A stretch of 64,000 bases of DNA from Gordius sp. MW1 (GCA_964036665.1 OZ038526.1:4278001-4342000); one strand, 5' to 3'. Numbered from the stretch's first letter, positions 1 to 12,945 are shown. The notes: generated by a model from the letters alone, not told the origin. Translations and numbers: made by a program.

Positions 1-1554
1 GGCGGGTTGAGTTTTAGATAGTTGTGTCGACTCCTCGCTGGTCATATTCAGAGGTGGTGGCGCCTGGCTAGAACAAAATTTCAGGGCGGATGGCAACGAG
101 GCTAAAAAACGAGCTAACATATCTATATCGCCCCGCTCTTCTAACCGTTCGCAGAGCATCTCGATATCGACCATTTTGAGGTCCCTGGAATAACAATTGC
201 TATCTAATGTGTCGTGATCATTTTCTTTCCTTATAAAATTAATGTCGTTAGGATTTACGATAGCATTCGGGCTTGAGAATGACGTCAAAACATCACTAAA
301 AGGGAAACATAAATTAGCCAGCCTTGGGTCCTCATTATTACCAAAATCTTGTTTCTTGGGGGAAAAGGGTATAGTAGGGCAACACTCTGCCCCATTTTCA
401 AATGGTGCTTTTGATATACACAATTCATTAGCTACGTTTCGATTGAGGTAACTATTGTGGTCGGATGAAGTTAGATTGGTTCTGGAATCATTACTTAGAG
501 TATTTTCATCGAACTCATGTTTAACAGTGTCATTATCAGTCGTATTTTTCATGCTTTTATCATCTCTACCACCGTCCACGTTACTTTTTTCTTTAGTGAT
601 TGCCTCAATTCCCAAAATGTCTTTAACGCTAAATCTCTTCTTTTTCCTATTATCTCTCATTTTTAGTCCACATTTAGTATATTTACTACTTTTTCTCTTA
701 TGTGTACCTATTCGCGCGTTGTTGTTTAACTCGGCGGTCGGAAAGAGTTGATCTACTGTTTTAAGCGTATCATTTTCATTATTAGGCACTAGCCGTTGAT
801 CCGTTTTGAGGTGATTCATGGCATTTAGCTGGTTTTCGAAGCTGTGCACCATGTATGGATGCGGATTTAACAAAAAGGGTGATAGGAAGAATGAATTAAT
901 ATCATAATTGGAGGGTACCATACTTTTATAATGACTACTGTTAGGTCTATTAAGATTTTCTCGTTTATTAACACTTGTTTGATCCGGCCCATTGCTTTTG
1001 TCTTTCATATCCAGGACTTTGGGCGGCGGCAAAAATGGGAGGCCATATAATGGTCTGTACGGGAAAACGGAAGTCACTTTTGGGTCTGAATTGAGGTTTA
1101 CATTGAAATTGAGATTCATATTGGTGTTAAATGGAAGCCCGGTGGGTGGCATACATTCCATTTCACCGTAATCGGAATAGCGGTGGCGTCCAACATTGCC
1201 CATGGGAAAATATGGAGGTACGTAAGACATTGGTGGCGGGAGGTTAAACATATTCGGATAAGAATTTATTGAAACATCTTCATAGGCTATTTTAGGATGA
1301 GAACCATTTACTTGTCCGTAAGTCGGATGAATGGGTTCTTCGTTTTTAGCTTGAGATTTTGGTGGTGTGCCATTAAGTTTGATCTTATCGCCAGGGTTAA
1401 TTTCTTTGTTTATATAATTGGCAGATTCTAGGTATGCTAGATAGTTTTGATAAACCGAAATTGGTGGTGGATGCCCATTGGCTGGGGCAAAGTTATTAAT
1501 GTAGGGCCAAATGCTCCCTTGTACGCAATGGCCCGACGCTTGAGATGGCCACAT
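1..1554 (-). CDS. SIX-family homeobox transcription factor, N-terminal part (runs off left edge)
   Basis: A minus-strand frame is open from ATG (1554-1552) to the window edge, 518 codons, with an in-frame TAA six codons before the ATG. Residues 1-300 are low-complexity and rich in Pro, Asn, Ser and Tyr. Residues 308-315 read FSVKDILG, an eh1-type motif of the kind that recruits Groucho/TLE corepressors, placed just after a basic stretch. Residues 461-485 contain GDIDMLARFLASLP, which matches the start of the SIX domain (family form: CE.LQQ.GNIERLARFLWSLP). The rest of the SIX domain and the homeodomain would lie left of the window, unless the frame splices out first. SIX proteins are nuclear DNA-binding factors working with Eya or Groucho partners. 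About 460 residues before the SIX domain is long for the family. The residues after SLP do not follow the usual SIX pattern, so an insertion or an unseen splice is possible. The subclass (Six1/2, 3/6 or 4/5) cannot be called. An unrelated protein with a short SIX-like match is the main alternative. Confidence 0.6.
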   Translation of the reverse strand, partial: MWPSQASGHCVQGSIWPYINNFAPANGHPPPISVYQNYLAYLESANYINKEINPGDKIKLNGTPPKSQAKNEEPIHPTYGQVNGSHPKIAYEDVSINSYPNMFNLPPPMSYVPPYFPMGNVGRHRYSDYGEMECMPPTGLPFNTNMNLNFNVNLNSDPKVTSVFPYRPLYGLPFLPPPKVLDMKDKSNGPDQTSVNKRENLNRPNSSHYKSMVPSNYDINSFFLSPFLLNPHPYMVHSFENQLNAMNHLKTDQRLVPNNENDTLKTVDQLFPTAELNNNARIGTHKRKSSKYTKCGLKMRDNRKKKRFSVKDILGIEAITKEKSNVDGGRDDKSMKNTTDNDTVKHEFDENTLSNDSRTNLTSSDHNSYLNRNVANELCISKAPFENGAECCPTIPFSPKKQDFGNNEDPRLANLCFPFSDVLTSFSSPNAIVNPNDINFIRKENDHDTLDSNCYSRDLKMVDIEMLCERLEERGDIDMLARFLASLPSALKFCSSQAPPPLNMTSEESTQLSKTQPA

Positions 1555-2930
1555 GAATGATCCCTCAAATTATAGAGACGGGAAATTTATGAGAATACTC
1601 GATGATATTAAGATTTTTAATCCGCCTTATTGATTGCAATAAAAATATTGTTAGGAGGGGATGGAGATGTCATAATAGTTTGATGTCAATTTAAATGTGA
1701 GAGCGTTCAGCACTCAAGCGAGGTCATGAGTGATAAGGGTAGATGTTTGACGATAATTGATAAACTTAACAAGTGGATCGTGTCATTTAATAGTGGTGCG
1801 ACTAAGTCAATACTGCTTAAATCGGTCTCCCTCCCTTATTCTTTTTTCTAATGAGATGGTTCACGCCAACCTTATTTGATTGACATGTGTTTATTTAATT
1901 GGGCGGTACTTGAGGAATATATATATACTTATGTTGCATATACATAATGTAATTTACTAAAGGTTAGGACAAAAGGCATCTTTTGTTAACATGAAGCAAG
2001 GCGACATCGAGTCGCCAGCAGATTCAAACACCTTTTTATATCGGCCTAATTCAGGATTTTCCATTCTTTCTTACAAAAACAAATTAACGGGCGCATTTGC
2101 TCTGCTTTAATGTCAATAATTGTAGAAATATTATTACGATATTAAGGCGGACACATCAACCAAACTTTCACGGCTAAAATGCTAGAGCTTTATAGACTAC
2201 TTTAAAAGGCATCCACAAAATTAACCAAACTTCGCTAACTATGAATTTAACAAAGACGAGCTCCAATGTATCGCGATTGGTCTAAAGTTAAAAATAAAAA
2301 GAATTTTTTAACAGCGATAAAAAATTAAGGTAAGTGAGATATAAATTTGGAATTAAATGTAATTTAACACTTCTTAGTAAAACTTATGTATAAATGAGTT
2401 AAATAGATTATTATAATAAGGAGATATTTATTAAAAAAAGATAACTGAAAGGTATGTTATTCAAAGTCAACAGATTGAAATCATTTTAAAAACTCAAACT
2501 TAAAAATAAAAATAGATGCTTTGATAATTAAAAGGATGAAGTGCATTAGCAGGAAAACGTATGTCAATTATACAGATTGATTTTACCTAATATTTTCCCC
2601 TTTATGACAAAAATTGAAGAAAATGATCACCTAAAATTAATTACTTAACGAGCTAGCGACCCTCCATTATAACTATTAATATTCACAGGGTCCAAATTAT
2701 TATTTATACAATGGGCTAGCATTATGATGTGTCATCAAAGAGAGTGAGCGTTAGCACTTGACACCTATAAAACACCTAGATTTATAAAATATTTATGAGT
2801 TTTGAGCCTATTGCAAAAATAGATTGTAAAAAAAGGATGGGCCATATTTCAAATTAACACTTCACAAGGCCGTAAGTTGATATCCTGCGAATAAAAGCGT
2901 GTAAAAAACTAACATTACCTATATAACAAC
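1555..2930. other. Upstream region of the SIX-like gene
   Basis: No exon recognised on either strand. It is AT-rich and should contain the 5' UTR and promoter of the minus-strand SIX-like gene, but I see no clear TATA box or initiator. A GC-rich palindrome at 2000-2016 stands out. Confidence 0.4.
2000..2016. repeat. Palindrome GGCGAC-N5-GTCGCC, copy 1
   Basis: Perfect 6-bp arms around a 5-bp spacer, GC-rich in an AT-rich setting. A copy with the same arms, spacer length and nearly the same flanks lies at 7094-7110. Function is unknown; it could be a dimer-binding site or the remnant of a repeat. Confidence 0.5.
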
Positions 2931-3082
2931 CATGGGCATAGGCAAGGGGAGGCAGAGAGGGGCGGTTGCCCCCCTCTAAATCCAAAACTTCTTTAAAATG
3001 TATTAAAATTATAGCAAAAAACTTATGCCCCTCCCATCATTATTACCCCCCCCCCCTAATTCCAATGCTGGCTACGCCCATG
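2931..3082. mobile_element. CATGGGCGTAGCC-family miniature element
   Basis: Starts CATGGGCATAGGC and ends GGCTACGCCCATG. The interior has the family layout: G-runs, an AT-rich middle resembling 'aattttagccataatt', then C-runs. Flanks are similar but not identical (ataacaac / tatacaac). No coding capacity. Confidence 0.75.
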
Positions 3083-4672
3083 TATACAACTTATAAAATA
3101 TAAGTAGCGAAACATGATCTTGGCTAGAAGATCTTTTAAACATGGAAAGCTATATATATATACCTAAATAAAATGTTTTGAAATTAATCAAATGGAAATT
3201 ACAATGTATCTATGTAATAATATGACTTAAATTGGATCTTTAATCCAAATGTTTTACCACCATAACCAGCAATTGTGTATATGTCCAAACAAATTAAAAT
3301 CAATACACTTGTTCCTAAATACTGTGCTCTTCAAAATATCAGAATGACCACTTTAATTTACTCCCATTCTAACCAACCTAAGCTTCAAATTTTGGTACTA
3401 TAGTATGATTTGCGGAAGGGCTATAGAAGAAATGAAGTCCGTTTGGCACAATATGCCTCTTAATTTCAATGATATTCGAACCCTTTGCACTGCCGATAGG
3501 GGTTGCAATTAATGGTTATTTGTTAATATTGTAGCGCCTATCGGTGTCAGGGCCAATAATGATTCGATGCTGAATCGATGATATATAGATATGGCATAAC
3601 TAACACCCAGCCCACTTTTTGCTGATAATTTGCCAATAATTATTATTAATGAACAAAATGGCTTTCATAGAGAGGTACAAGTGAGCGAAGAAGTAATGGG
3701 GATTGCTTGGATATTTTATAAATTTGCAATGATAAATAATTATATTTGTTTATACAAAATAACTTTTATGAAAAAAGTCTATTGTGCTGATTGTGGTAAA
3801 CCCTATATACAAGTTTTCTACCTTAGCTCTCAGTCTCAACCAATCTAAGTTTTAAATATTAGGCTGAAATTTGTGTATTTTAAACAATATTAAGTTTTAT
3901 GTAGAGTAGCCATATAAATTAAAAAGTGCTCAAAGAAAAACAATTTTTTTTTACAAATTTTTAAAGAAATTAATTCAAGTTTGAGAAAAAAAATAAAGTT
4001 GTTGGCATTTGTTTAACTTATCATTATTATTTTCATTTTTTGAAATTGTGGGCATATGTAATTAAATAGGATGGGCTTAACTTACCTTGCTATGACTAGC
4101 CCCCTCCCTTTTTTTATGTACAAATATTAGTCAACGATTTAATGCAATAATAAAATGGATTTATCGAATATTATAAAATTTCTATCAATCCATCAAATTA
4201 ATCTTTAATTAGCTCAAAATTGATAGCTCTTTTTATCAAGAATCCTACCTGCCCAAAAAAACGTTTTATTTTATAGACGATTTTTAATTTATTGTTTTTT
4301 ATATACGATATTTTTTCAACACATATGAATCAACTGTTAAATTTTATCGTTGTTAGTATTTACTTACAAGTAACCCCGTCTAAAACTTATCGCGGTTTTA
4401 CCTAATGAAAAATACGGACTTGGCCATTAAATTTAGGTAAAAGGATAGTAAAACGGTCACTAATACGGACAAAATCAAGAATTGAAATTTTAAATATAAA
4501 TACGTTGAATTAATGAAAAAAATTTGATTTGGGGAAGCAATTGACCGTTCCTGTCTCTCCAAGGCATAATGAAATTGATAGGTGCTTACATGGTCACTAT
4601 TCAACATTTTTAGCGTTTACTCCTAAACAAGATTCTACCTATAGAAGATAAGTTTTTCTTAATCCTTATTGT
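3083..4672. other. AT-rich intergenic stretch
   Basis: No supported gene. The only structure noted is a short inverted repeat, CCGATAGG at 3493-3500 against CCTATCGG at 3537-3544, perhaps an old short element. Open frames here are short, AT-rich and match no family I know. Confidence 0.4.
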
Positions 4673-4841
4673 CATAGGCGTAGCCAGCATTGGATTTAGA
4701 GGGGGGCATTAATGATTTAGGGAGGAACAGAATGAACATTTTTGAAATTTTAGCCATAATTTGAATAAATTTTTGGATTTAGAGGGGGCAGCCGCCCCTC
4801 CCTGCCCTTCCCCCCCCCCCCCCCCCCTCACTACGCCCATG
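4673..4841. mobile_element. CATGGGCGTAGCC-family miniature element with 8-bp TSD
   Basis: Begins CATAGGCGTAGCCAGC and ends CTACGCCCATG. It is flanked by a perfect 8-bp direct repeat CTTATTGT (4665-4672 and 4842-4849), which fixes the boundaries. The 8-bp duplication and lack of coding sequence fit a non-autonomous hAT-like element. Confidence 0.85.
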
Positions 4842-5586
4842 CTTATTGTAACATCGACATGTTAATTTTTAATTATTCACCCTCCACCTTCTACAATGCC
4901 CCCCCCCCAAAGTTGAAGAATTTATTAGATTGTATGATGCAATTTATTAAGAAAAATAAATTTTATTCCGTTTACAACTTTCTGCTTGACAAAGCATCAT
5001 TTTATAAAACCTATTTTCCATCCCATAATGTATTAATGACACGAGATCAACTGGATAAAGGTGTGTTAAAATGTTTGATACTAACTTTGACCCTCTCATC
5101 AATGTGTAAGCAAATGTAATAGCATCCTCCTAACTCTTAACAAAGTAGGAATGTTGAAACGGCAAATCGAATATTTCAAGTAAATATTAATGTCGCACCC
5201 CCCTCCCCCCCCCCCCCCCCCCCTAAACTCATTTTTTATATTTTATGAAATTAAGGTTAAATTTGTAGAAAAATTCATATTTTTGGCTGTTATTAATTCA
5301 AAACGATTTGCCGCCATTTTTAATTCAAATCCTGCCTAGGCTTCTAAAGGTCTACACAACGTGTTGGGGTAAGATTGATTTGACCTATACTATGTGATGG
5401 CCCGACCCAACAATAAATTAGGCCAATAATTTTTAGAAGCATTTATATGGTATGAATATGTTGTTAATTTACTGACCCCCATTACAGTAACATATAATAT
5501 TTATGTGAAATGTAGCGAAATTCTTTATTACTATAAAAAGATTGAGTTTAATTTATTGATTAAATAGTTTTTATTGTTAAATTTTA
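4842..5586. other. AT-rich intergenic stretch
   Basis: No gene recognised. Contains a homopolymer C run near 5200-5222. The short open frame at 4859-5119 has no recognisable domain. Confidence 0.4.
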
Positions 5587-5734
5587 AAGGCGTAGCCAGG
5601 ATTTGGATTATGGACGGGGGAAATTGCTATAGCTCAATTGGGGGGGGGCATAATTTTTTTTTAATTTTTAAGGGTTGTTGTACATTTTTTTGGTCATTTA
5701 AGATGGGGAGGGGCCTCTTCTGGCTATGCCCATG
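5587..5734. mobile_element. CATGGGCGTAGCC-family miniature element
   Basis: Left end AAGGCGTAGCCAGGATTTGG and right end TGGCTATGCCCATG around G-rich and C-rich blocks. No clean target duplication, so the left boundary is approximate. Confidence 0.6.
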
Positions 5735-8700
5735 AATGTAGCGTTTTATTTATTATTTAAAGGTGGGCGAAAAACTTTTTTAAGATTATTTCAATTATTT
5801 TTTTTAAATAATTTGTAATGTCTTTTTATTAAATAATATTTCCTATTAACAAAATTTAAAAGCTATGGATCAAAAATCTCTCTCTCCGTCTCTCTGTATG
5901 TATGTATATGTATATCAATCAACGTATACAATTTCAATGTGAACAAAATATCTATGGACGCTTGACTAGAGAATACAGAAGTTTATATAAATGACAAAAA
6001 ATGCATTAATCCTTTTTACATTTGTTTCCTAAATCAGTGGTAATTGGATTACCATTAAACGACTTTTCTCGTAGATTATGACAACCTATGTGATGAACAG
6101 CCTAGTATGTAATTTAATAATTCTTTATATCAAATATTTTTTTTTGAGTTGCTATATTTTACACTTAGGTAATTTAATACCATAAGGTTTATGCTTCTAT
6201 AATTAATGTTATAAATAAATTTTGACTAAAAACAAATACGCCTCAAGCCAATTTTTAATAAATCCCCACTTTTAAATGTATATGCAATTTACAATAAATA
6301 AATAGTGTATATAAATAATTACTAACCAATTAATTTTTATAAAAATGGATTTTTAACACATATAAGGCTGAAGGAAGGTATAGTGAGTGTTAAAAAAGTC
6401 GCAATGTTTAGATCATGATATAATTACACTTAAAAGGATTTATAATAAATTTATCCTTTGCTTAATCATAGCACCTTGGGACGCAGTCGTCTCAATAATC
6501 ATAAAATTAAAATTGATGATATTGTGAATTGGTTTTAAATTACATTAAGGGGTACTACGAGACGAGACGAGACACAAAGTGAAAAGACAGGATATTCCCA
6601 ACTTAATAAAAAAATTAATATAAAGTTATAAAAAAATTTAATTTCTTGAATTATTTTCCGCCTCCATAAGCCACTCGTGTTAGTATATTTATTTCAAAGG
6701 TATTTGAGATGATTGTTAATCTAAGTTTTAGATTTAGTTCAATATTAAAAAACTTCAAAATAGTACCTAATCATGCATAAGTTAGCTCAAAAATGTCGTT
6801 AGATTTATAAAAAATTCTGCGATAATTTTTCACGAGGTGTCAGTGTCACTCTTGACTCTTCACAATACACCTTATAAAATTTAAATTATTTTTAAGACAA
6901 TAATAAGGTTTAGTTACCAAGTTAATATTGAACAATGTTCCTAATATGACACAGTATATATTGAGTCTACTAAGCCGTAATTATTTGTTTTCTTAATCGT
7001 TAGTTTTAGGACGCATTGTCTACTTGAGTCAATTTTCAAGGCCTCATTCTTCAAAGTATTGAAGTTATGTAATTAAAAAGTTATCATGCCCAAGGCGACT
7101 TAGAGTCGCCACGTTCGAGCTGTGTCACTTTCACGGCTTCCCGCTGAAGTCAATAGTTTGAATTAGGTATCAAAGGGTTCATCAAAGGGCTGAGGTGACA
7201 TACATAATACACTGAAGTCCTCTTAACTCGAGCCCTATCACCATAATCAACCTCTTTCAAAGCCTAGTTTATAATGACAAAGGAAATGACATTTGCTTGG
7301 ACTGTCGTGTTAATAGTCATCATCATTAACCAAACGTCAAGAAGCGAGCATTGTTTGAAGAAACACTTGTTTGAGTATGGGGGTGCGTAATAGGGGTCGT
7401 GGTGTAATTAGGTAAATGATATTAAACTTTTCCTACAGTCATCATACACACCCTAACATCTACATAATATCCGATTGCCATGTTCTTAAAAGTATAATTA
7501 TAAAAAATCATGATGTCCCTGATATAAATTTTATAAGTAATTAAAACTTTCTCAGTACAACAAATATAGTTTTTAAAGATCCCACGAATAAACAGGCTAA
7601 TAATTTTTGTAAAAGTTAGGCACTTTTTTTGCGATCGAAGCAGGTGGCTAAGCTAATTATAAGAAAAAGCCTAAAGACTAAATCTAATGTTTATCGTGGA
7701 CAGACACATCTAAGGTTCCTTCTTTCGGTGCGCAATGCATGTTTTAAGCACGAGTCAATTAACTAATGAGGTATAGTGTCATAATTGAGTTGGAGTTAGA
7801 GACAAATCAGTGCGATACATTGTCGGTGACCTCTTATTTAATGGGTTTGTTTGCGAGCCAAGTGCGCCCCAAACAAACAAATTATATCTGCATGATCGCT
7901 AAACATCTCCCCATTTCGGCCCATAATTAACCCTAATCAATATAACGGGGTCAAATTGGCTCGGTAGGCAAGAGCAAGAAAACGTCACGACACCCCATGC
8001 GTTTTCTTAGGTATGTATGACTAATGCGACACAAAATGACATAATTTTGTGCAAATGTCTTTAAGGATCTTAATTATGTATGCTCCTACATCATATTAAG
8101 CAATTCAATTTATAACGAGGAGTCTTATTAAAATATAATAATATAAAACGTTACAATGGCGCATTGAATATTTTACTAAATTAAAAAAATAAATTGACTT
8201 TATTTAAGATGGGCATGTTGTAGTAAAGTAGTTAGTAGTGTAATGTAAGAAAATCGTTTGACTTTATGTGACCGAGGTGAGTCCTTAGATGCCACTTTAG
8301 TTAAGAACCGCCGTTCACCCATCAACCTCGATATGGTAGTGATGTCGATGTCAATCACGAGGAGGGTGACATTTACACCCCTTACCCACCTATCAAAAAC
8401 AAAATATGCTTGTGAATTTTATTACCAACACCTAACATGACTATAATGAGGGAAGGGTAAGGTCGGGCTTGGGGTGCGAGATAATTTTATAAGTGCCTAG
8501 CAGCAGCAGCATTGATTAACACCTAACCAGTAATAACAACAATACACCGCACCGACTCAAACGCACATATACAAATAGCACCCTAAGTTCGAGTAACTAA
8601 CTTTAATGAATGTTATCTTGTTTCCCCCCCCAATACATCTTGCTTTTAATCCTATTCGTTGCACAAAAGACTTCTCTCCCTCGCAGTAATGATACTTAAT

Positions 8701-10289
8701 AAGTAATAACTCGAGGGTTGAGAGAGGTAGAGAAGAGATGGAGAGCCCTACTCTCGTTATTTTGTCATTCTTTCAATGGCGACAACTTTGTTCTTACAAC
8801 ATGGGTGTAAGTGTTGTAATAACAATTTCATTTGACACCTAATACTGGTTTGGATGGGATACATGGGTCCTCTATCTAATAATATATGGGGAACGCTATT
8901 CCGAGAGAAATTATAAGCTCCGCAATTTTATCATTCTGGGGGCTGGTGTACAAATCGGGTCTACAAAAATGGTGTACAATGATGACCATTGAGCAACTTG
9001 AGTTTAACTCATACGCGCGATTAGTATAATTGCGACAATTTTTTTGTCACCAACATTGGTGGTAACAATGATGATCGCGACAATCATAATAATGTTGATA
9101 TGAGGGGTGGATGTTAGTTGACAAATCCCCATTTCCTCTCCTATTACACCTTCCTCTTTTTGACAGGTGTTGTTCTGTTGCACCACCCAACAAGTAACCA
9201 TATGTGCTAAGCGCATTCCGAACGCGACACAATAACCACGATAAAATATAACCTAGCAACAACAGCTACTTACACGTCGATTAGCAATCAAACTTTGAAC
9301 TCGGGTCACACTAAAATCGGCAGATCGCATAAATGTTAAAAGATATACCTTTTTGAGTGACTTAATTTCCTAATGTGAAGATTTTTATCCTCTTTTAATC
9401 TGTGTATTAACACATGTCTTTTAAAGTGGAACAAAATACATCTTTTTTTTTCTTTTTTCACCCCGATATCAATTAAGCGATCGGTTTTTTTTTTAATTTT
9501 GTAAATTTGGAATACCAGGATGAGTTCAGGGAATTTCAATTGTTTGATGTTTTAAGTATTAATTGTAATATTTTGGCAATATTTACTAAGATCTTCTTAA
9601 GTTTAAATATTTATTGAAGGTAAATAATGTTGTTTTACAAAAAAAAATTGTTTAAATTTTTGAAAAAATTTAGTATTTGCATCTTGATATTTTGTAAATG
9701 TTTGAATATAGTAAATCAATTCATTTCAAATTACCGCTGGAGCTGTCAAATTCCCAAACGTACTATTAAATGGATCAAATTTGAACTAGATTTGCAAATG
9801 AGTTATGGAAATAAGCAAAACATTAAATTATATTTTCATTTTGGCACTAAATTATTTTTCATATTACCAAATTTATCAAATATGCCTTACTGTAAAACAA
9901 CTCATGGCTAGAACCTAAATTTTTATTAAACACCCTTTTAAAGGTTTTGTTGAAAAAAATTACTTAATAGCCTTCAGAAAAAAATTTAAATATGTGCATA
10001 GTAGTTTCTGGCTGAACTCTTCTCGTTGTGACAGAACTTCACTTTCATCAAGCCAAAAATATTAAGTAGTTGATTGCGCCTGTGTAATCCCCACAAGTAA
10101 CTACGATTTTACGGGGTTATAAACACTTTTTTGGAAATATATATGGTTTTCACCAATTTTTGGTTATATCTTTGGTTTTTACTGTTCAGGTGGTCCCATT
10201 GACAAGGCTCTAGGGGCAGACAAAAATTATTTTCTTAAATATTGAATCGTAATATTCCCGTGACGGTCCGGATTACTCTCACGTCCTGA
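5735..10289. other. Long AT-rich intergenic stretch
   Basis: No gene supported on either strand. The segment at about 7080-9300 is richer in G and C than its surroundings and contains the second GGCGAC palindrome, but its frames (for example 8258-8440 and 9004-9262 minus) are short and show no domain. It could hold regulatory DNA of the SIX-like gene; that is only a guess from position. Confidence 0.4.
7094..7110. repeat. Palindrome GGCGAC-N5-GTCGCC, copy 2
   Basis: Same 6-bp arms and 5-bp spacer as 2000-2016, and the bases just outside also agree (AAGGCGAC...GTCGCCA). The two copies are 5.1 kb apart with no obvious shared element around them. Confidence 0.5.
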
Positions 10290-11234
10290 TAGAGAACTGC
10301 AAAATCCTTTTTTTCAACCTGAACCCGACCCGACCCGAAAATTTTCTAGAATTATCAACCCGTTCCGACGCGAGATTAAGAAAAATTGCGGTGTGTAAAA
10401 TTTAATCAACAAATTAAAGTGCGATTTATGAAACTAATTGATACCACAGATTTTGATTACTAAATTTATTATTTATTATAGTGATGTCTAAATGTGATAG
10501 TATCCACAATATCGGGTAGCAATTAATTTGAAATGTAGTTTTGCAAATAAACCTTTTAATAAAATTAAACTTATACTTTTATTTTGGTTTATGAATATAT
10601 ATTTACATGGGCGTACGCAGGTTTTGAATTAGAGGGGGGCAGATTAAAAAAAAAAAATTTTTTCTAAAATTTTCCTGAGAGCAAAAAAAAAAAAAAAAAA
10701 AAAAGGTCTCGACTATTCGGAGGGGGGGGGGAGCCGGGGGGGCAAAACAATTTTTTTTTTAATTCTTGAGGGTTTTTGTATTGAAAAAAATCTTATTTTT
10801 AAAATTAGGGGGGCAGCCGCCCCCCCTGCCCCCCCCCCCCCTGCGTACGCCCATGTATATTTATGTAGTTTTAATTAATAATGAACTACCAATTCTGACT
10901 ATTAAATACATTTTAAAACTATTATTTTGTTGATATATTTTACATTTCACAAGTCAAATTTAAATTAGCGTCCAAATTAAAACAATCAGATTTAAATAAA
11001 CAAAATGAATTTACTTAACTGAATTAATGATCTTTAATAATACATTTCGATATTAATTAAAAATATTATACTACATAGCACTAATTTAAAAGATATGTCC
11101 CGTGTATTTTGCAATGTAAAACTCATAACCTTTTGACCGACACTTTATATCCAACCCGACCCACCCAATAGCATTTCAAAATTTTTAACCCGAACCCGAC
11201 CGGCTATGATTCGGGTCACCCGTGCAGGTCTCTA
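10290..11234. mobile_element. Non-autonomous hAT element with 8-bp TSD
   Basis: Left end TAGAGAACTGCA, right end TGCAGGTCTCTA, flanked by a perfect 8-bp repeat CGTCCTGA (10282-10289 and 11235-11242). Subterminal DNA carries repeated ACCCGAACCCGACC units, as in other elements here of the TAGAGACCTGCA family. No transposase frame is seen. A second, shorter element is inserted at 10606-10855. Confidence 0.85.
10606..10855. mobile_element. CATGGGCGTACGC-type miniature element nested in the hAT element
   Basis: Ends CATGGGCGTACGCAGG and CTGCGTACGCCCATG, with perfect 8-bp flanking repeats TATATTTA (10598-10605 and 10856-10863). At 250 bp it is longer than most copies. The terminal bases differ from the GTAGCC form, suggesting a sister subfamily. 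It inserted after the host hAT element. Confidence 0.85.
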
Positions 11235-11311
11235 CGTCCTGATGAAAACAAATAATCACCATTTACCATGCATACTGCAAGCTTGAATATATGCTTTTTT
11301 ACCTCAAGGAC

Positions 11312-11988
11312 TAGAGCCCGGCACGGGCCGCCCGAAGCCCGACCCCGGCCCGATCGGGCTTAGGACCGGGCTGGGGCACAATTTAATTAAAGAATTGGGC
11401 CTCGGGCTCAGGTCGGGCCTAATGAGGCCGCCCGATCCGAGACCTGAGCCCCGCCCGAATTGACTAAAGCAAACTAATCTTTTATAGAATATGATTTAAA
11501 CAAACTCAACTCGATATTAAATAATTATCTTCGTACACCATACATAATATAGATTCCAAGCTTCAGCTTTTTTCCCCTGTCTATTATAATATTTTGACAT
11601 ATTGCTAATCTTATTTAAGTATTTAAATATATTCATATAGCTGTTACTTTAACAATAAAATAAGGAAATATTTTAAAAATTTTTTATTTGTACCTAACTG
11701 TTAAATAAAATGTATTTTATAAAATTAGCCAGTTTTAAATTATTAGTTGATTAAATTGTAGCGAGTGATAATTAAATTTTATATCAAACTTATCCTAGTT
11801 GCAAATTACGTGGAATAACAACTTAATGCATTATATATTTATGGTCAAATATTTTTTAAAAATTTTAAAATGTCGGGCTCGGGTCAAAAATAGAAAAGTT
11901 GTTTGGGCTAGGGCCGGGCTCGAGCAAAATAAAAACTGAGACGTCGCGCTCGGGCCGGGCAGAAAAAATTTCATTTTGCAGGGCTCTT
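11312..11988. mobile_element. Non-autonomous hAT element (TAGAGCCCGGC ends)
   Basis: Left end TAGAGCCCGGCACGGGCC and right end TGCAGGGCTCTT, with 8-bp flanks TCAAGGAC / TCCAGGAC (7 of 8 match). Both ends are filled with GGGCC/CGGGCT repeats, the interior is AT-rich, and there is no transposase frame. Short open frames on both strands near 11865-12081 come from the GC-rich terminus and adjoining DNA and are not genes. Confidence 0.75.
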
Positions 11989-12945
11989 TCCAGGACTGAT
12001 ATTTCTGAAATAAGCCATATATCTAGTGTGATAATAAAATTCCACAATTACAATTTGGACAAATCGCTTACGGGCTTTTAAGTTCCCAAGAAATTGTAGT
12101 CAGGCCTTTAAATTAAAATTATAAAAGCAGGATATCAAGAGTCCTTCTTTCAAGATCAATGAAAATGTGTATTGCAACAAGTATACATGTCTATCAATCA
12201 AGGTATGGGCTTCTCTTCGACGCGCCATTTTTCGCATTGATTAGGTAAAAAATAAGCCAAGGCTACAGCGGGAATCGCGTAGCAATAGCAGAGAATTGGC
12301 AGCCATGTTAAAATTTAAGAAGGCGAAAATGATAAATAAATAGCGCAAAGAGGCAATAAGGTTTTGAGTATTTAGTCTGAAACTAGATATACTTAAAAAA
12401 GGAAATCAACTGAGAAACTTAGAAATGGTTCTAGATAATTTTAAGGCAGATGAATAACCAAAGTCTCTAGTTTCTTTTTTTCAAAATCAAATTTTTGATG
12501 TCATGCAAGGTAAAAGAATATGTTTGGCTCATTATGCGTTCACGTTATGTTGAAACCTATAAGTTCAAATCTAGCGAAAAAACCCTTGGTACAGTGAACC
12601 ATTAAAGCAAGCTTTATTATGATTACGAAATTGCGAAATGTATTTTATGTTTCAAACCTTAGTTAGTACAACGGGTCATTTTGATACAATAAATTTTCGA
12701 ATGGATCAATAAATAAACTTACTAAGTGGATCAGAACAAAAAATTTATCAGCGAATCTTTTGTACAATTTTTGTGCATTTAAATATAAAAGTTTACTAGA
12801 TAAAGGCATTTGTCAGCGCCTGGGTAATGTTGATCTCTTATTTTATTCTAAATATTAAAGATGGCTACCATATATGATTTGTAAAAATAATAATGTTTAA
12901 AATTATAGTTTGAGATTGAAATTTTTGTTTGATTAAAATAGAACA

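Noticed and set aside
242-751. Plus-strand open frames of 69 and 98 codons
   Set aside because: They lie on the opposite strand of the open SIX-like coding frame and have no recognisable domain.
7094-9262. Possible tRNA or other structured RNA in the G+C-richer segment
   Set aside because: No A-box/B-box pair or cloverleaf could be made out by eye.
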